Positions 24,961 through 32,556 of a DNA stretch of 37,539 bases are shown piece after piece. Both the position numbers and the translations under genes were made by a program. Source of the DNA: Proteobacteria bacterium UBA4656 (GTDB lineage: Bacteria > Pseudomonadota > Gammaproteobacteria > Xanthomonadales > Ahniellaceae). The notes under the pieces were generated by a model. The model searched no databases, was not told the origin of the DNA, and was given only the letters and a program-made list of their open reading frames with translations. The stretch spans positions 12,421 to 49,959 of the forward strand of contig DHLY01000013.1 of assembly GCA_002405525.1 (NCBI GenBank), written 5' to 3'. Numbering within the stretch: the first letter of the stretch is position 1; every line of letters starts with the position of its first letter.

Positions 24961-25799
24961 GCGTGCCGGCGCCCTTTCCCGCGCGGCTTGCGGCGCGCGT
25001 GGCGCGCTTCGGCCCGCTGTGCGTGGGCATCGATCCGTCGCCGAAGCTGCTCGCGCAGTGCGGCCTGCCGGACGACGCGGGCGGCCTGTACGACTTCGGC
25101 CGCCGCGTGCTGGAGGCCGCGCGCTGGGAACTGTCGATCGTCAAGCCACAGATGGCGTACTTCGAGCGCCACGGCAGCGCCGGCCTGGCCGCGCTGGAGC
25201 GCCTGCTCGCCGATTGCCGTCGCGAGGGCGTGCTGGTGTTGCTCGACGGCAAGCGCGGCGACATCGACGCTACCGCGGAAGCCTATGCCGACGCCTTCTC
25301 GCGCCCCGGATCGCCGCTGGCCTGCGATGCCTGGACGGCGCACGCGTGGCTCGGCTTCGGCGCGCTCGCACGCGGCGTGGACGCCTCGCTCGTCGCCGGC
25401 AGCGGCGTGTTCGTGGTGGTGCGTTCGTCGAATCCGGAAGGGAATCCCACCCAAAGCGCCCGCCTCGACGACGGCCGCCGCGTCGCGGAAGCTTTGGCCG
25501 ACGAGATCGCGGAAGCCAACGCCCGCCACGCCGCCATCGGCGGCGGCATCGGCGCGGTGCTCGGCGCCACCCACGACGAATCCGGCGCGCTCGCCGAGCG
25601 CATGCCTGGCGCCTGGTTGCTGGCGCCCGGCGTCGGCGCGCAGGGCGCGACGTTCCCCGACGTGAAGCGACGGTTCGGCACCGCGGCGGCGCGCGTTCTG
25701 CCCAACGTCTCGCGCGGCATCCTGTCTCGCGGCGCCACACCCGCGGCGATCGCCGAGGCGCTTGGGCAACTGCGGGGCGAGGCGGCTATCCTTGGCTGA
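24957..25799 (+). CDS. pyrF: Orotidine 5'-phosphate decarboxylase, type 2 family
   Basis: OMP decarboxylase makes UMP, the last step of de novo pyrimidine synthesis. The 280-residue product has the family opening LCVGIDPSPKLL, a substrate lysine in SIVKPQMAYFE, the catalytic DGKRGDID (D97, K99, D102), and a phosphate-binding end NVSRGILS. Length and the spaced insertions fit the longer type 2 (actinobacterial/Xanthomonas-like) enzymes rather than the E. coli 245-residue type. The start is taken as GTG at 24957, overlapping the phosphatase stop; a second GTG at 24963 is an alternative. It is the last gene before the AT-rich small-RNA region. Confidence 0.93.
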   Translation: MSVPAPFPARLAARVARFGPLCVGIDPSPKLLAQCGLPDDAGGLYDFGRRVLEAARWELSIVKPQMAYFERHGSAGLAALERLLADCRREGVLVLLDGKRGDIDATAEAYADAFSRPGSPLACDAWTAHAWLGFGALARGVDASLVAGSGVFVVVRSSNPEGNPTQSARLDDGRRVAEALADEIAEANARHAAIGGGIGAVLGATHDESGALAERMPGAWLLAPGVGAQGATFPDVKRRFGTAAARVLPNVSRGILSRGATPAAIAEALGQLRGEAAILG

Positions 25800-25869
25800 G
25801 CGTTGATCTCCGTTGGTTCCTGTGGCTTCGGCCCTGAGCCCGGTGTGCAGGCAAGAAAACAATCAAATT

Positions 25870-25884
25870 CAATACTTTGTATTG
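25870..25884. promoter_or_regulatory. Operator-like dyad CAATAC-TTT-GTATTG
   Basis: A perfect six-base inverted repeat with a three-base spacer lies in the only markedly AT-rich stretch of the window (25851-25931). It sits 14 bases upstream of the -35-like box of the putative small RNA. The geometry suits a dimeric regulator. A second looser dyad, TTGATG at 25882-25887 and CATCAG at 25902-25907, overlaps it. Confidence 0.4.
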
Positions 25885-25898
25885 ATGTACTTCAGGTA

Positions 25899-25928
25899 TT
25901 GCATCAGATAGCGGCGCTAAGTTACTAT
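25899..25928 (+). promoter_or_regulatory. Possible sigma-70 promoter of the small RNA
   Basis: TTGCAT (25899-25904) and TACTAT (25923-25928) are separated by 18 bases. Both are partial matches to TTGACA and TATAAT, in AT-rich DNA unlike the rest of the window. Transcription would start near 25935. Confidence 0.45.
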
Positions 25929-25934
25929 TTCGGC

Positions 25935-26031
25935 ACGTCGCGACGGCTCCGCGCCGACCGCGATGCCGATTCCCCCTCCGGCATCCAGCCGGTTCACTCA
26001 GATGGCCGCAAGACCATCTGAGTTTTTTTTT
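25935..26031 (+). ncRNA. Putative small regulatory RNA of about 97 nt
   Basis: The 454-bp gap between pyrF and plsB has no credible reading frame, but holds an AT-rich promoter-like block, then a structured GC-rich stretch, then a textbook terminator. The predicted RNA would fold into three stems. The first is CGGC/GCCG at 25944-25947 and 25953-25956 (alternatively the palindrome CGTCGCGACG at 25936-25945). The second is GATGCCG/CGGCATC at 25962-25968 and 25979-25985, with the loop ATTCCCCCTC. The third is the terminator stem. The C-rich loop, with CCUC able to pair with Shine-Dalgarno GAGG, resembles loops of known mRNA-binding small RNAs such as Xanthomonas sX13, but I do not claim it is that RNA. 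The start is inferred from the promoter and could be off by tens of bases. The remainder of the gap (26032-26253) shows only a GC hairpin, GCGCGGGG/CCCCGCGC. Confidence 0.55.
25997..26031 (+). terminator. Strong intrinsic terminator
   Basis: A perfect nine-base stem, CTCAGATGG (25997-26005) with CCATCTGAG (26014-26022), an eight-base loop, then nine T (26023-26031). It is the best intrinsic terminator in the window. It lies 198 bases after pyrF, which is far for a pyrF terminator and better explained by a short transcript that starts in the gap. Confidence 0.9.
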
Positions 26032-26253
26032 GGGCGACTGGAAAGCGAGGCACTGCGATCTGCCCGATGGCCAGTTGCGCGGGGGAAAGCCCCGCGCCTA
26101 CAGTCCGCCATCCCGTCACGAGCCCCGGCTGCTTGGCCCCCCGACCCGCCCTGATCCCGTCGTCGCCACGCCGCCCCAGCCTGAACAACGTGGCTGCAGT
26201 CGCCTGCGCGCGGGCTTGAGCCGCGTGCGGCGGCACCCCATGGAAGCGCTCGC

Positions 26254-28803
26254 ATGGCCGTCACCCCCGCCGACATGAACCTGCCCGAGACCGTCCGTGC
26301 GCCCTGGCTCTACCGCCTGCTCGCGCGCGGCCTGCGCCCGTGGCTGCGCATCAAGACCGAGCCCGATCGGCCGCTGGAGGTGATCGCCAAGCCCGGCGTG
26401 CCGGTGGTCTATGTACTGGAGCGCTACGGCTTGTCGAACGCGGTGATCCTGGAGGAGGCCGCGCGCGAGGCCGGCCTGCCGCCACCGCTGATGCCGGTGC
26501 CCGGCGGCCTGATGCGCCGCGACCGTGCGGTGCTCGCACTGTCGCGCCGCGGCTCCTGGCTCGAGGGCCGGCCGCGCCATCCGACGCGCTCCGAGGGCCT
26601 GAGCGAACTGCTCGCCGCGGTTGCCGCCAATCCCGAACTCGACGTGCACGTGGTGCCGGTGTCGATCTTCGTCGGCCGGGCGCCGAATCGCGCCACGGGC
26701 TGGTTCCGCGTGCTGTTCTCCGAGAACTGGGTGGTGGTCGGCCGCTTCCGCCGCCTGCTGGCGCTGTTGCTCAACGGTCGCGACACCATCGTGCACTTCA
26801 GCCCGGCAGTGAGCCTGCGCGAGGTGGTCGCCGAAGGTCTCGACCCCGAGCGCACGGTGCGCAAGGCCGCGCGCGTGCTGCGCGCGCACTTCCGGCGCCT
26901 GCGCACGGCGGTGATCGGGCCCGACCTGTCGCACCGCCGCACGGTGATCGACGACGTACTCAACGCCGAGCCCGTGCGCGCCGCGATCGCCGCCACCGCG
27001 GCGAAGGAGAACATCGACCGCGAGCAGGCCTGGGCCAAGGCGCGCGCCTATGCGTGGGAGATTTCGGCCGATTATTCGCACCCGGTGGTGCGTTCGCTGT
27101 CGTTCCTCCTGCGCCCGTTCTGGAACCAGATCTACGACGGCGTGTCGATGCACCACTTCGACACCCTCAAGAAGGTGGCGCCGGGGCACGAGGTGGTCTA
27201 TGTGCCCTGCCACCGCAGCCACATCGACTACCTGCTGCTGTCCTACCAGCTGTACGAGAACGGCATCGTGCCGCCGCACATCGCGGCGGGCGTGAACCTG
27301 AACCTGCCGGTGGTGGGCCCGATCCTGCGCCGTGGCGGCGCGTTCTTCCTGCGCCGCTCGTTCCGCGCCAACGCGCTTTACTCCACCGTGTTCAGCGAGT
27401 ACGTCACGCAGCTGTTCACGCGCGGCGTGTCGATGGAGTACTTCATCGAGGGCGGTCGCTCCCGCACCGGCCGCCTGCTGGAACCGCGCGCCGGCATGCT
27501 GGCGATGACGCTGCGCTCATTCCTGCGCGTGCCGCGCCGGCCGGTGGTGTTCGTGCCGGTCTACATCGGTTACGAGAAGCTGATCGAGGGCAAGTCCTAC
27601 ATCGGCGAGCTGTCCGGCAAGCCGAAGGAGAAGGAAAGCCTGCTCGGCCTGCTGCGCGCCTTCGGCATCCTGCGCCACAAGTACGGCAAGGTGGCGCTGT
27701 CGTTCGGTGAGCCGATCTTCCTCGGCGAGCACCTCGACCGGGTGACCCCGGCCTGGCGCGAACGCAGCCCCGGCGCCGACGATCGCCCGGACTGGTTCGG
27801 TGGCGCGGTGTCCAGCCTCGCCGACCGCATCCTGGTCAACATCAATCGCGCCACCGACGTCAATCCGATCAACCTGCTGGCCCTGGTGCTGCTGTCCGCG
27901 CCCAAGCACGCGCTGGGGGAGGGCGACCTGTCGACGGCGCTCGCGGTGTGCAAGCGCCTGCTGGACCGAGTGCCCTATTCCGACCGAGTCACGGTCACGC
28001 CGTTCACCCCGGCCGACATCATCGCCTACGGCGAGCGCATGCAGGCCATCGCCCGCGTCCGTCACCCGCTGGGCGACGTGCTGGCCGCCGAAGGCGACCG
28101 CGCGGTGCTGCTGTCCTACTTCCGCAACAACGTGATCCACCTGTTCGCGACCGCCGCCTGGGTGGCCTGCTGCTTCCTCAACAACCGCCGCCTGCGCCGC
28201 GGCACCGTGGAGCGGCTGGGCGAGTTCGTCTACCCCTTCCTGCAGAGCGAACTCTTCCTGCCGTGGACGGCGGAGGAATTCGGCGAGCGCGTGCAGGCGA
28301 CGATCGACGTGTTCCTGGAACTGGGGCTGCTCAAAGCGGACGCCCACGGCCGCATGCTGCGCCGGCGCGTGGGCCAGACCGACCAGGCCTTCCAGCTGCG
28401 CGTGGTCGCCCACACCCTGGTGCAGGCCTTCGAGCGCTACTACATCGCGATCGCCCTGCTGGTGAAGAATGGCCCGCGTGCGCTGTCGTCGTCGGAGCTC
28501 GAGAATCTGTGCCACCTCACCGCGCAGCGCCTCGCCCTGCTGTACGAACGCAGCGCGCCGGAGTTTTTCGACCGCAACCTGTTCCGCGGCTTCATCGCCA
28601 CTCTGAAGGAGCACCGCTTCGTCTGGCTGGACGGGTCCGGAAAACTCGACTTCGGCGATTCGCTTGCCGCGATCGCCAGAGACTCGCGCCTGATCCTCTC
28701 GCGCGAACTGCGCCACTCGATCCTCAAGCTCACCGCCAACCCGAAGCTCGAGGTAACGCCCGCGCCCGCGAAGCCGGACGACGGCGGGTCGCCCACCGGC
28801 TGA
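26254..28803 (+). CDS. plsB: Glycerol-3-phosphate 1-O-acyltransferase
   Basis: PlsB acylates sn-glycerol-3-phosphate at position 1, the first step of phospholipid synthesis at the inner membrane. The 849-residue length is close to E. coli PlsB (807). Acyltransferase motif I reads CHRSHIDYLLLSY with the catalytic H320 and D325, motif III reads FIEGGRSRTGRLL from about residue 397, and the PVVFVPVYIGYEKLIEGKSY block follows. The C-terminal helical half (AWVACCFLNNRRL, FLPWTAEEF) is also family-like. The ATG at 26254 is preceded by GGAAG at a good distance. It is transcribed alone, after the small-RNA gap. Confidence 0.95.
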   Translation: MAVTPADMNLPETVRAPWLYRLLARGLRPWLRIKTEPDRPLEVIAKPGVPVVYVLERYGLSNAVILEEAAREAGLPPPLMPVPGGLMRRDRAVLALSRRGSWLEGRPRHPTRSEGLSELLAAVAANPELDVHVVPVSIFVGRAPNRATGWFRVLFSENWVVVGRFRRLLALLLNGRDTIVHFSPAVSLREVVAEGLDPERTVRKAARVLRAHFRRLRTAVIGPDLSHRRTVIDDVLNAEPVRAAIAATAAKENIDREQAWAKARAYAWEISADYSHPVVRSLSFLLRPFWNQIYDGVSMHHFDTLKKVAPGHEVVYVPCHRSHIDYLLLSYQLYENGIVPPHIAAGVNLNLPVVGPILRRGGAFFLRRSFRANALYSTVFSEYVTQLFTRGVSMEYFIEGGRSRTGRLLEPRAGMLAMTLRSFLRVPRRPVVFVPVYIGYEKLIEGKSYIGELSGKPKEKESLLGLLRAFGILRHKYGKVALSFGEPIFLGEHLDRVTPAWRERSPGADDRPDWFGGAVSSLADRILVNINRATDVNPINLLALVLLSAPKHALGEGDLSTALAVCKRLLDRVPYSDRVTVTPFTPADIIAYGERMQAIARVRHPLGDVLAAEGDRAVLLSYFRNNVIHLFATAAWVACCFLNNRRLRRGTVERLGEFVYPFLQSELFLPWTAEEFGERVQATIDVFLELGLLKADAHGRMLRRRVGQTDQAFQLRVVAHTLVQAFERYYIAIALLVKNGPRALSSSELENLCHLTAQRLALLYERSAPEFFDRNLFRGFIATLKEHRFVWLDGSGKLDFGDSLAAIARDSRLILSRELRHSILKLTANPKLEVTPAPAKPDDGGSPTG

Positions 28804-29271
28804 TTGCGCGTCCGATCGCGGCGTCCGCCGTTGACCGGGCCGCCGGTCACCCCCGCGTCGCGTCGGCGTGACGGCCCCGGACGGATCGTCTGCACACTGC
28901 GTTGACGCGGCGGCGCAAGCTGGGCCGACGAATGTTGGCTGGTATGGGGCAGCGTGTTCGCGTGCGAGGCGTGCGATGCACGAACGGCGATCGCGGCAGC
29001 GATCCGACGGGCGCGTGAATCCTTTGTCTCGCGTGATGTCCGCGCGAAGTCCGCACTGCCGGCAGCGCCGCTGTGCTGCGCGCGGCACCAAAGACAAGTC
29101 CTCGCCCGCGGACCGCGCGTGCCGCATACGACCGCTGGTGCACGAACAACTCCGCAGTTGCGGGATGACGCCCGCGATACCACGAACGGTCGTGCAGTCA
29201 CCGCACGATGCGTCCACCCGGCGATGCCCGTCGGGTCGGCGGCACCCACGCAGGGGTGCGGAGTGAGCGAA
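28804..29271. other. 468-bp gap between plsB and the CocE-like gene
   Basis: No gene with credible codon use is seen on either strand. A hairpin, TGACCGG/CCGGTCA (28832-28838 with 28843-28849, four-base loop), about 30 bases after the plsB stop may end plsB transcription, though it has no T-tract. A second dyad, GATCGC/GCGATC, lies near 28990. Promoter elements of the downstream gene are not obvious. Confidence 0.4.
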
Positions 29272-31062
29272 ATGAACACGAACCTCACAATGCGCGGTGC
29301 AATCACCGCGCTGCTTCTGGCCTGCCTTCCCTCTGGCGCGGCGATTGCGACACCAGCGGGGTTTCATCGCGCGGCCGCTGGCCACCTCGTGGCCGAGTTC
29401 CGGGTCCCCGCGGCCGACGGCACCGAACTGCAGACCATGGTCTACCTGCCGGGCACGGGGAACGGTCCGTGGCCCACGCTGGTCACACGCAGCCCCTATG
29501 ACCTGCCCTTCACGCCCGTCAGCGGCTTTCCCGAAGAACACGCGAACGAGGACATCGAGGCCGATGACAAGGACATTGGCTGGACCGAGGCGACCGACCG
29601 AGGGTACGCGCTGGTCATCCAATTCATTCGCGGGCGCAACGAGTCGGACGGTAGCTTCAGCTTGTTTCTCGACGAAAGTGCCGACGGCGAGGCACTGCTG
29701 CGCTGGGTCGAGGCGCAGCCATGGTCCAACGATCGGCTGGGCGTGTTCGGCGACTCGGCAGCCGGTGTGGCCGCACTGCAGGCCGCCGCGACGGGAAGGT
29801 CGTCCGTGCGTGCCATCTATGCGCAGGCGACCAGCCCGGACTTTCTCGGCGGGGTGATCTTTCCCGATCGAACCACCAAATGGGAGGCGCTGCTGCCGTT
29901 CGTGCTCTCGCAATCGCTCGACAGCAGCGAAGACCATGAGGAGCGACTGGGCATCGACGACGAGTCACTCGATACCCTCAAAGGCATGGCCATCGAGGCG
30001 CTCGGCGACATGTTCGATGCGCTCGACGAAGGCGACGCCTCCGCGTCCGAGTGGTGGACCACGCCGCCGGTTGCGGGATTCCCGATCGTCAGCGACCTCC
30101 AGCCGCGTTGGAACGACCTGCTGGCCGCCCGCACCAATCCGCAGGTGCTCAAGGCCGGAGACGTCAGCGGCCGCCTCCGCGCGCCAATGCTGCAGGTCGG
30201 CCTCTGGCACGACTTCTTCCACGACAGTGCGATCGAAACCTGGGTGCGCCGCGGTGTCGGCGGACGCGATGACCGCCTGATCATGCTCGATGGCACCCAC
30301 TACGACGTGGACGAGCCCGAGCGGTGGCCGATGCGACCGATGTTCACCTGGTTCGACTTCTGGTTGAAGAACGATGCGAACGAGGTGGCGCAGTGGCCGA
30401 AGGTGCAGTTCACTTGGGCAGGTGAGGGCGCGGAGTCGATGGTGGCCAGCACGCGTTGGCCGCTGGCGACGCGGACGCGGACCGTCGACTTGCAGCCGCC
30501 CGCAGTCGCGATACCGGTCGATGCAAGCCGGCCAGTGCCGACGCTCGGTGGCAACCACCTGATCGCGCCCGCGGGCATGCTCGACCAGGCGCCGCTGCTC
30601 GGGCGCCCCGATGTCGGCCTGTTGCGTGGCACCCCGCTGCGCGAGGCGCTGCCGATCATCGGCGAGGTCGAAGCCTCGATTCGCCTGCGTCGCAACTACC
30701 GCGGCCCGCTGGTGGCGAAGCTCGTCGACGTGCGCCCCGATGGCGAGGTCCGAATGGTTCGCGAGGCGGCCATCGCGGAGACCCGGGGACGCCGCGTTTC
30801 GGTGCGCTTCTCCCCGATCGCCTACCGCTTCGACGCCGGCAGCACGCCTGCGCTGATGATCGCCGGCAGCAGCTTCCCCGCCTGGGTGTTCGAGAGTCCC
30901 GCGACCGGACTCATCGATATCGCCGCGGCACGCCTCGCCCTGCCGGACGCGTCCCAGTGCGCCTGCGCCATCCCGTCGGCGGTGAGTGTGTTCCTGGGTT
31001 CCACGCGCGCCTGCGAGCTGGTCGCGAGTGCGGGGCCCGATGCGGTTTGCCGTAATCCCTGA
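29272..31062 (+). CDS. Secreted CocE/NonD-family (X-Pro dipeptidyl-peptidase-like) hydrolase
   Basis: This 596-residue alpha/beta hydrolase of the S15/CocE type has a signal peptide (MRGAITALLLACLPSGAAIA within residues 7-26). The family order is present: MVYLPG and TRSPYD near the N-terminus, the oxyanion region FIRGRNESDGSF (118-129), the nucleophile elbow GDSAAG (S162), the acid D313 in LQVGLWHDFF, and H342 in LDGTHYD. A C-terminal jelly-roll domain follows (from about 390). Members cleave Xaa-Pro peptides, acyl esters or antibiotic side chains; the substrate cannot be told from sequence. The last 45 residues hold four cysteines (CACAI, RACEL, AVCRNP), unusual for the family and suggesting disulfides. 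The start at 29272 is chosen for the signal peptide. It has no DGFE tail. Confidence 0.88.
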   Translation: MNTNLTMRGAITALLLACLPSGAAIATPAGFHRAAAGHLVAEFRVPAADGTELQTMVYLPGTGNGPWPTLVTRSPYDLPFTPVSGFPEEHANEDIEADDKDIGWTEATDRGYALVIQFIRGRNESDGSFSLFLDESADGEALLRWVEAQPWSNDRLGVFGDSAAGVAALQAAATGRSSVRAIYAQATSPDFLGGVIFPDRTTKWEALLPFVLSQSLDSSEDHEERLGIDDESLDTLKGMAIEALGDMFDALDEGDASASEWWTTPPVAGFPIVSDLQPRWNDLLAARTNPQVLKAGDVSGRLRAPMLQVGLWHDFFHDSAIETWVRRGVGGRDDRLIMLDGTHYDVDEPERWPMRPMFTWFDFWLKNDANEVAQWPKVQFTWAGEGAESMVASTRWPLATRTRTVDLQPPAVAIPVDASRPVPTLGGNHLIAPAGMLDQAPLLGRPDVGLLRGTPLREALPIIGEVEASIRLRRNYRGPLVAKLVDVRPDGEVRMVREAAIAETRGRRVSVRFSPIAYRFDAGSTPALMIAGSSFPAWVFESPATGLIDIAAARLALPDASQCACAIPSAVSVFLGSTRACELVASAGPDAVCRNP

Positions 31063-31073
31063 ACGGCATGCTG

Positions 31074-31099
31074 GACGGGCGGCGGCCACGCCGCCCGTC
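31074..31099. terminator. Hairpin between converging CocE-like and LytTR genes
   Basis: A perfect ten-base stem, GACGGGCGGC (31074-31083) with its complement (31090-31099), six-base loop, lies 12 bases after one stop and overlaps the other. No T-tract is present. The design matches the rep/kinase 1 hairpin at 5307-5332. Confidence 0.6.
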
Positions 31100-32093
31100 A
31101 CTCCCCGGCGGCCGACGTCTCGCGCACGAAATCGACGCCCAGTCGCTCCTTCACGGCTGCCAGGCGTCGTCTGCTGACCGGAACCTTGCTCTGGTCTGAC
31201 ATCACGCAATGCCAGCCGGCCGCAGTCCGTCGCACGCGCCGCACGTGGTCCAGCGCGACCCAAAACGACCGGTGCACTCGCAGGCCGCGGTCGCCCATTT
31301 CCGACTCGAGCTCCGAGATCGTGCCCAGCAGCGTGGCGCTGCCGCGCGGGGTCCGCACGTGCAGGTAGTGGAGATCGGACTGCACCACGACGAGATTGGT
31401 CCCGATCGCCGGAGGAATACGGGCCAGCAGCGGCATCGATGCGGCTGCGCTGACCTCGGCCTCGGCCTCGGCTTTGGCCTCAGCCTCGCTGTCGGCCTCA
31501 CGCACGGCATTCGCGTCAGCATCGGGCGACGACGGTGGGCCGGCGGCGTCCGCCGCCGACGGCGAGGGATCTTCGGGCGTCCGTCGGCGGCCGACCTCGA
31601 TCCCGACCTCGTCGGTTTGGGGGACGGGTGCGAGGATCGCGGGGCGCAGGCTCATGGCGGCGAGCAACGGCGGTGCGTTGAGGATGGCCCAGCTCGCGAG
31701 GTAGGCCGGCGCGAACTGCAACCATTCGGCGATGAGTGCGGTCAGGCCGCCGCGTTGCTCCAGGACGTCCAGCCAACCGTCGATGCCGTCGTCCTGCGGC
31801 GAGGGGAACACGGCCTCGAGGCCTGTCGACATCGGGGCGAAGGCGATACTGCCGATCAGTCCACCGACGAGCAGCTGCGCCACGGGCGAGCGCGAGGCCA
31901 TCCAGCGCAGGCCACCGAGCCAGCGAGTGGCCGCGATCGCGGCACCGAGGCCCAAGGCGACATGCCCGAACCAGATTCCGAAGGAAGGGATGGCGGGAAG
32001 CCCGCGCGCCACGCCGAAGTCGCTGCGCGTCAGCAGGGCGGCGAACACGAAGGACACCGAGAGCCACCACACCCAAACCTTCACCCGCGGCAT
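31098..32093 (-). CDS. Membrane-anchored LytTR-family DNA-binding regulator
   Basis: The 331-residue product has a hydrophobic N-terminal half with about four membrane segments (5-22, 38-60, 70-87, 123-147). An acidic low-complexity linker follows (about 160-217, including an E-A-rich run encoded by degenerate GGCCTC repeats at 31443-31499). The C-terminal LytTR domain (about 230-325) is recognised by LHYLHVRTPRG, VHRSFWVALDHV and the VSRRRLAAVKERL end. LytTR domains bind direct repeats in promoters and usually follow a response-regulator receiver; here the receiver is replaced by a membrane domain, so signalling is probably direct from the membrane. The ATG at 32093 follows GGAG. No partner kinase gene is adjacent. 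Targets are unknown. Confidence 0.88.
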   Translation of the reverse strand: MPRVKVWVWWLSVSFVFAALLTRSDFGVARGLPAIPSFGIWFGHVALGLGAAIAATRWLGGLRWMASRSPVAQLLVGGLIGSIAFAPMSTGLEAVFPSPQDDGIDGWLDVLEQRGGLTALIAEWLQFAPAYLASWAILNAPPLLAAMSLRPAILAPVPQTDEVGIEVGRRRTPEDPSPSAADAAGPPSSPDADANAVREADSEAEAKAEAEAEVSAAASMPLLARIPPAIGTNLVVVQSDLHYLHVRTPRGSATLLGTISELESEMGDRGLRVHRSFWVALDHVRRVRRTAAGWHCVMSDQSKVPVSRRRLAAVKERLGVDFVRETSAAGE

Positions 32094-32127
32094 ACGGTCG
32101 AGGTCTCCTGCGCGGCCGATGAGCACG

Positions 32128-32133
32128 AGTATA
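32128..32133 (-). promoter_or_regulatory. Possible -10 hexamer of the LytTR gene
   Basis: On the minus strand TATACT (five of six consensus positions) lies 34 bases before the ATG at 32093. A -35 is not evident. Confidence 0.4.
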
Positions 32134-32245
32134 GGGCGCGGCTGAACTGGCCTCCATCGGACCAGCGCGGCGGCTGCCGGCGATCGGTCATCCTGCTGAC
32201 GTCCGCCGTTGCCGGGTGAATGGTCCGATGTCGGCCAGGACGCGC

Positions 32246-32443
32246 TCAGGCGTCCAGGTCGGGGATCAGCTTCGATTCCAGCCAGGCGATCATGTCCTTG
32301 ATCGCCAGCTTGCGCTTCTTCAGGCGCTTCAACTGCAGCTCGTCCGTGCCGCGGTCGGCCGACAGCCGCTCGATGACCTGGTCGAGGTCGCGGTGCTCGA
32401 CCTTGAGTTCGACCAGCTTGCGCGCGATCTCGGAAGGATCCAC
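32246..32443 (-). CDS. DUF465 (YdcH-like) small protein
   Basis: This is a small, highly charged helical protein of 65 residues with the family signature VELKVEHRDLDQVIERL, then LKRLKKRKLAIKDMIAWLE. DUF465 proteins form antiparallel helical hairpins; their function is not established. The frame is open up to GTG at 32470 (74 residues). I prefer GTG at 32443 because relatives begin with (M)-x-P-S-E-I-A-R, and because a TACACT -10-like hexamer at 32472-32477 would start the transcript after the upstream GTG. It is divergent from ttcA. Confidence 0.85.
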   Translation of the reverse strand: MDPSEIARKLVELKVEHRDLDQVIERLSADRGTDELQLKRLKKRKLAIKDMIAWLESKLIPDLDA

Positions 32444-32471
32444 GGGAAGATACGAGCAGATTGACTGCACG

Positions 32472-32477
32472 AGTGTA
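32472..32477 (-). promoter_or_regulatory. Possible -10 hexamer of the DUF465 gene
   Basis: On the minus strand TACACT lies 28 bases before the preferred GTG start at 32443. It supports the shorter gene model, as transcription would begin downstream of the other candidate start. Confidence 0.35.
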
Positions 32478-32526
32478 GCGCGCCGCCCCGGCGCCGGTCG
32501 CCGCGGCCGCTGCTCGACCGCCCCGG

Positions 32527-32532
32527 TACAAT
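32527..32532 (+). promoter_or_regulatory. Possible -10 hexamer of ttcA
   Basis: TACAAT lies 24 bases before the ttcA ATG at 32557, at a similar distance to the TACAAT before the acid phosphatase gene. No clear -35 is seen. Confidence 0.4.
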
Positions 32533-32556
32533 GCCAGGCCCTAACGGGTTTCCGCC

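Noticed and set aside
25935..26031. Calling the small RNA sX13, 6S or another named RNA
   Set aside because: Only the C-rich loop and terminator are suggestive. I cannot show sequence or synteny identity without a covariance search.
28939..29271. A longer start for the CocE-like hydrolase at 28954
   Set aside because: The extra 106 residues are Arg/Ala/Cys-rich without family similarity and would bury the signal peptide.
27517..29937. An 806-codon minus-strand open frame across plsB and the following gap
   Set aside because: Shadow of plsB, with Arg/His/Gln-rich low-complexity translation.
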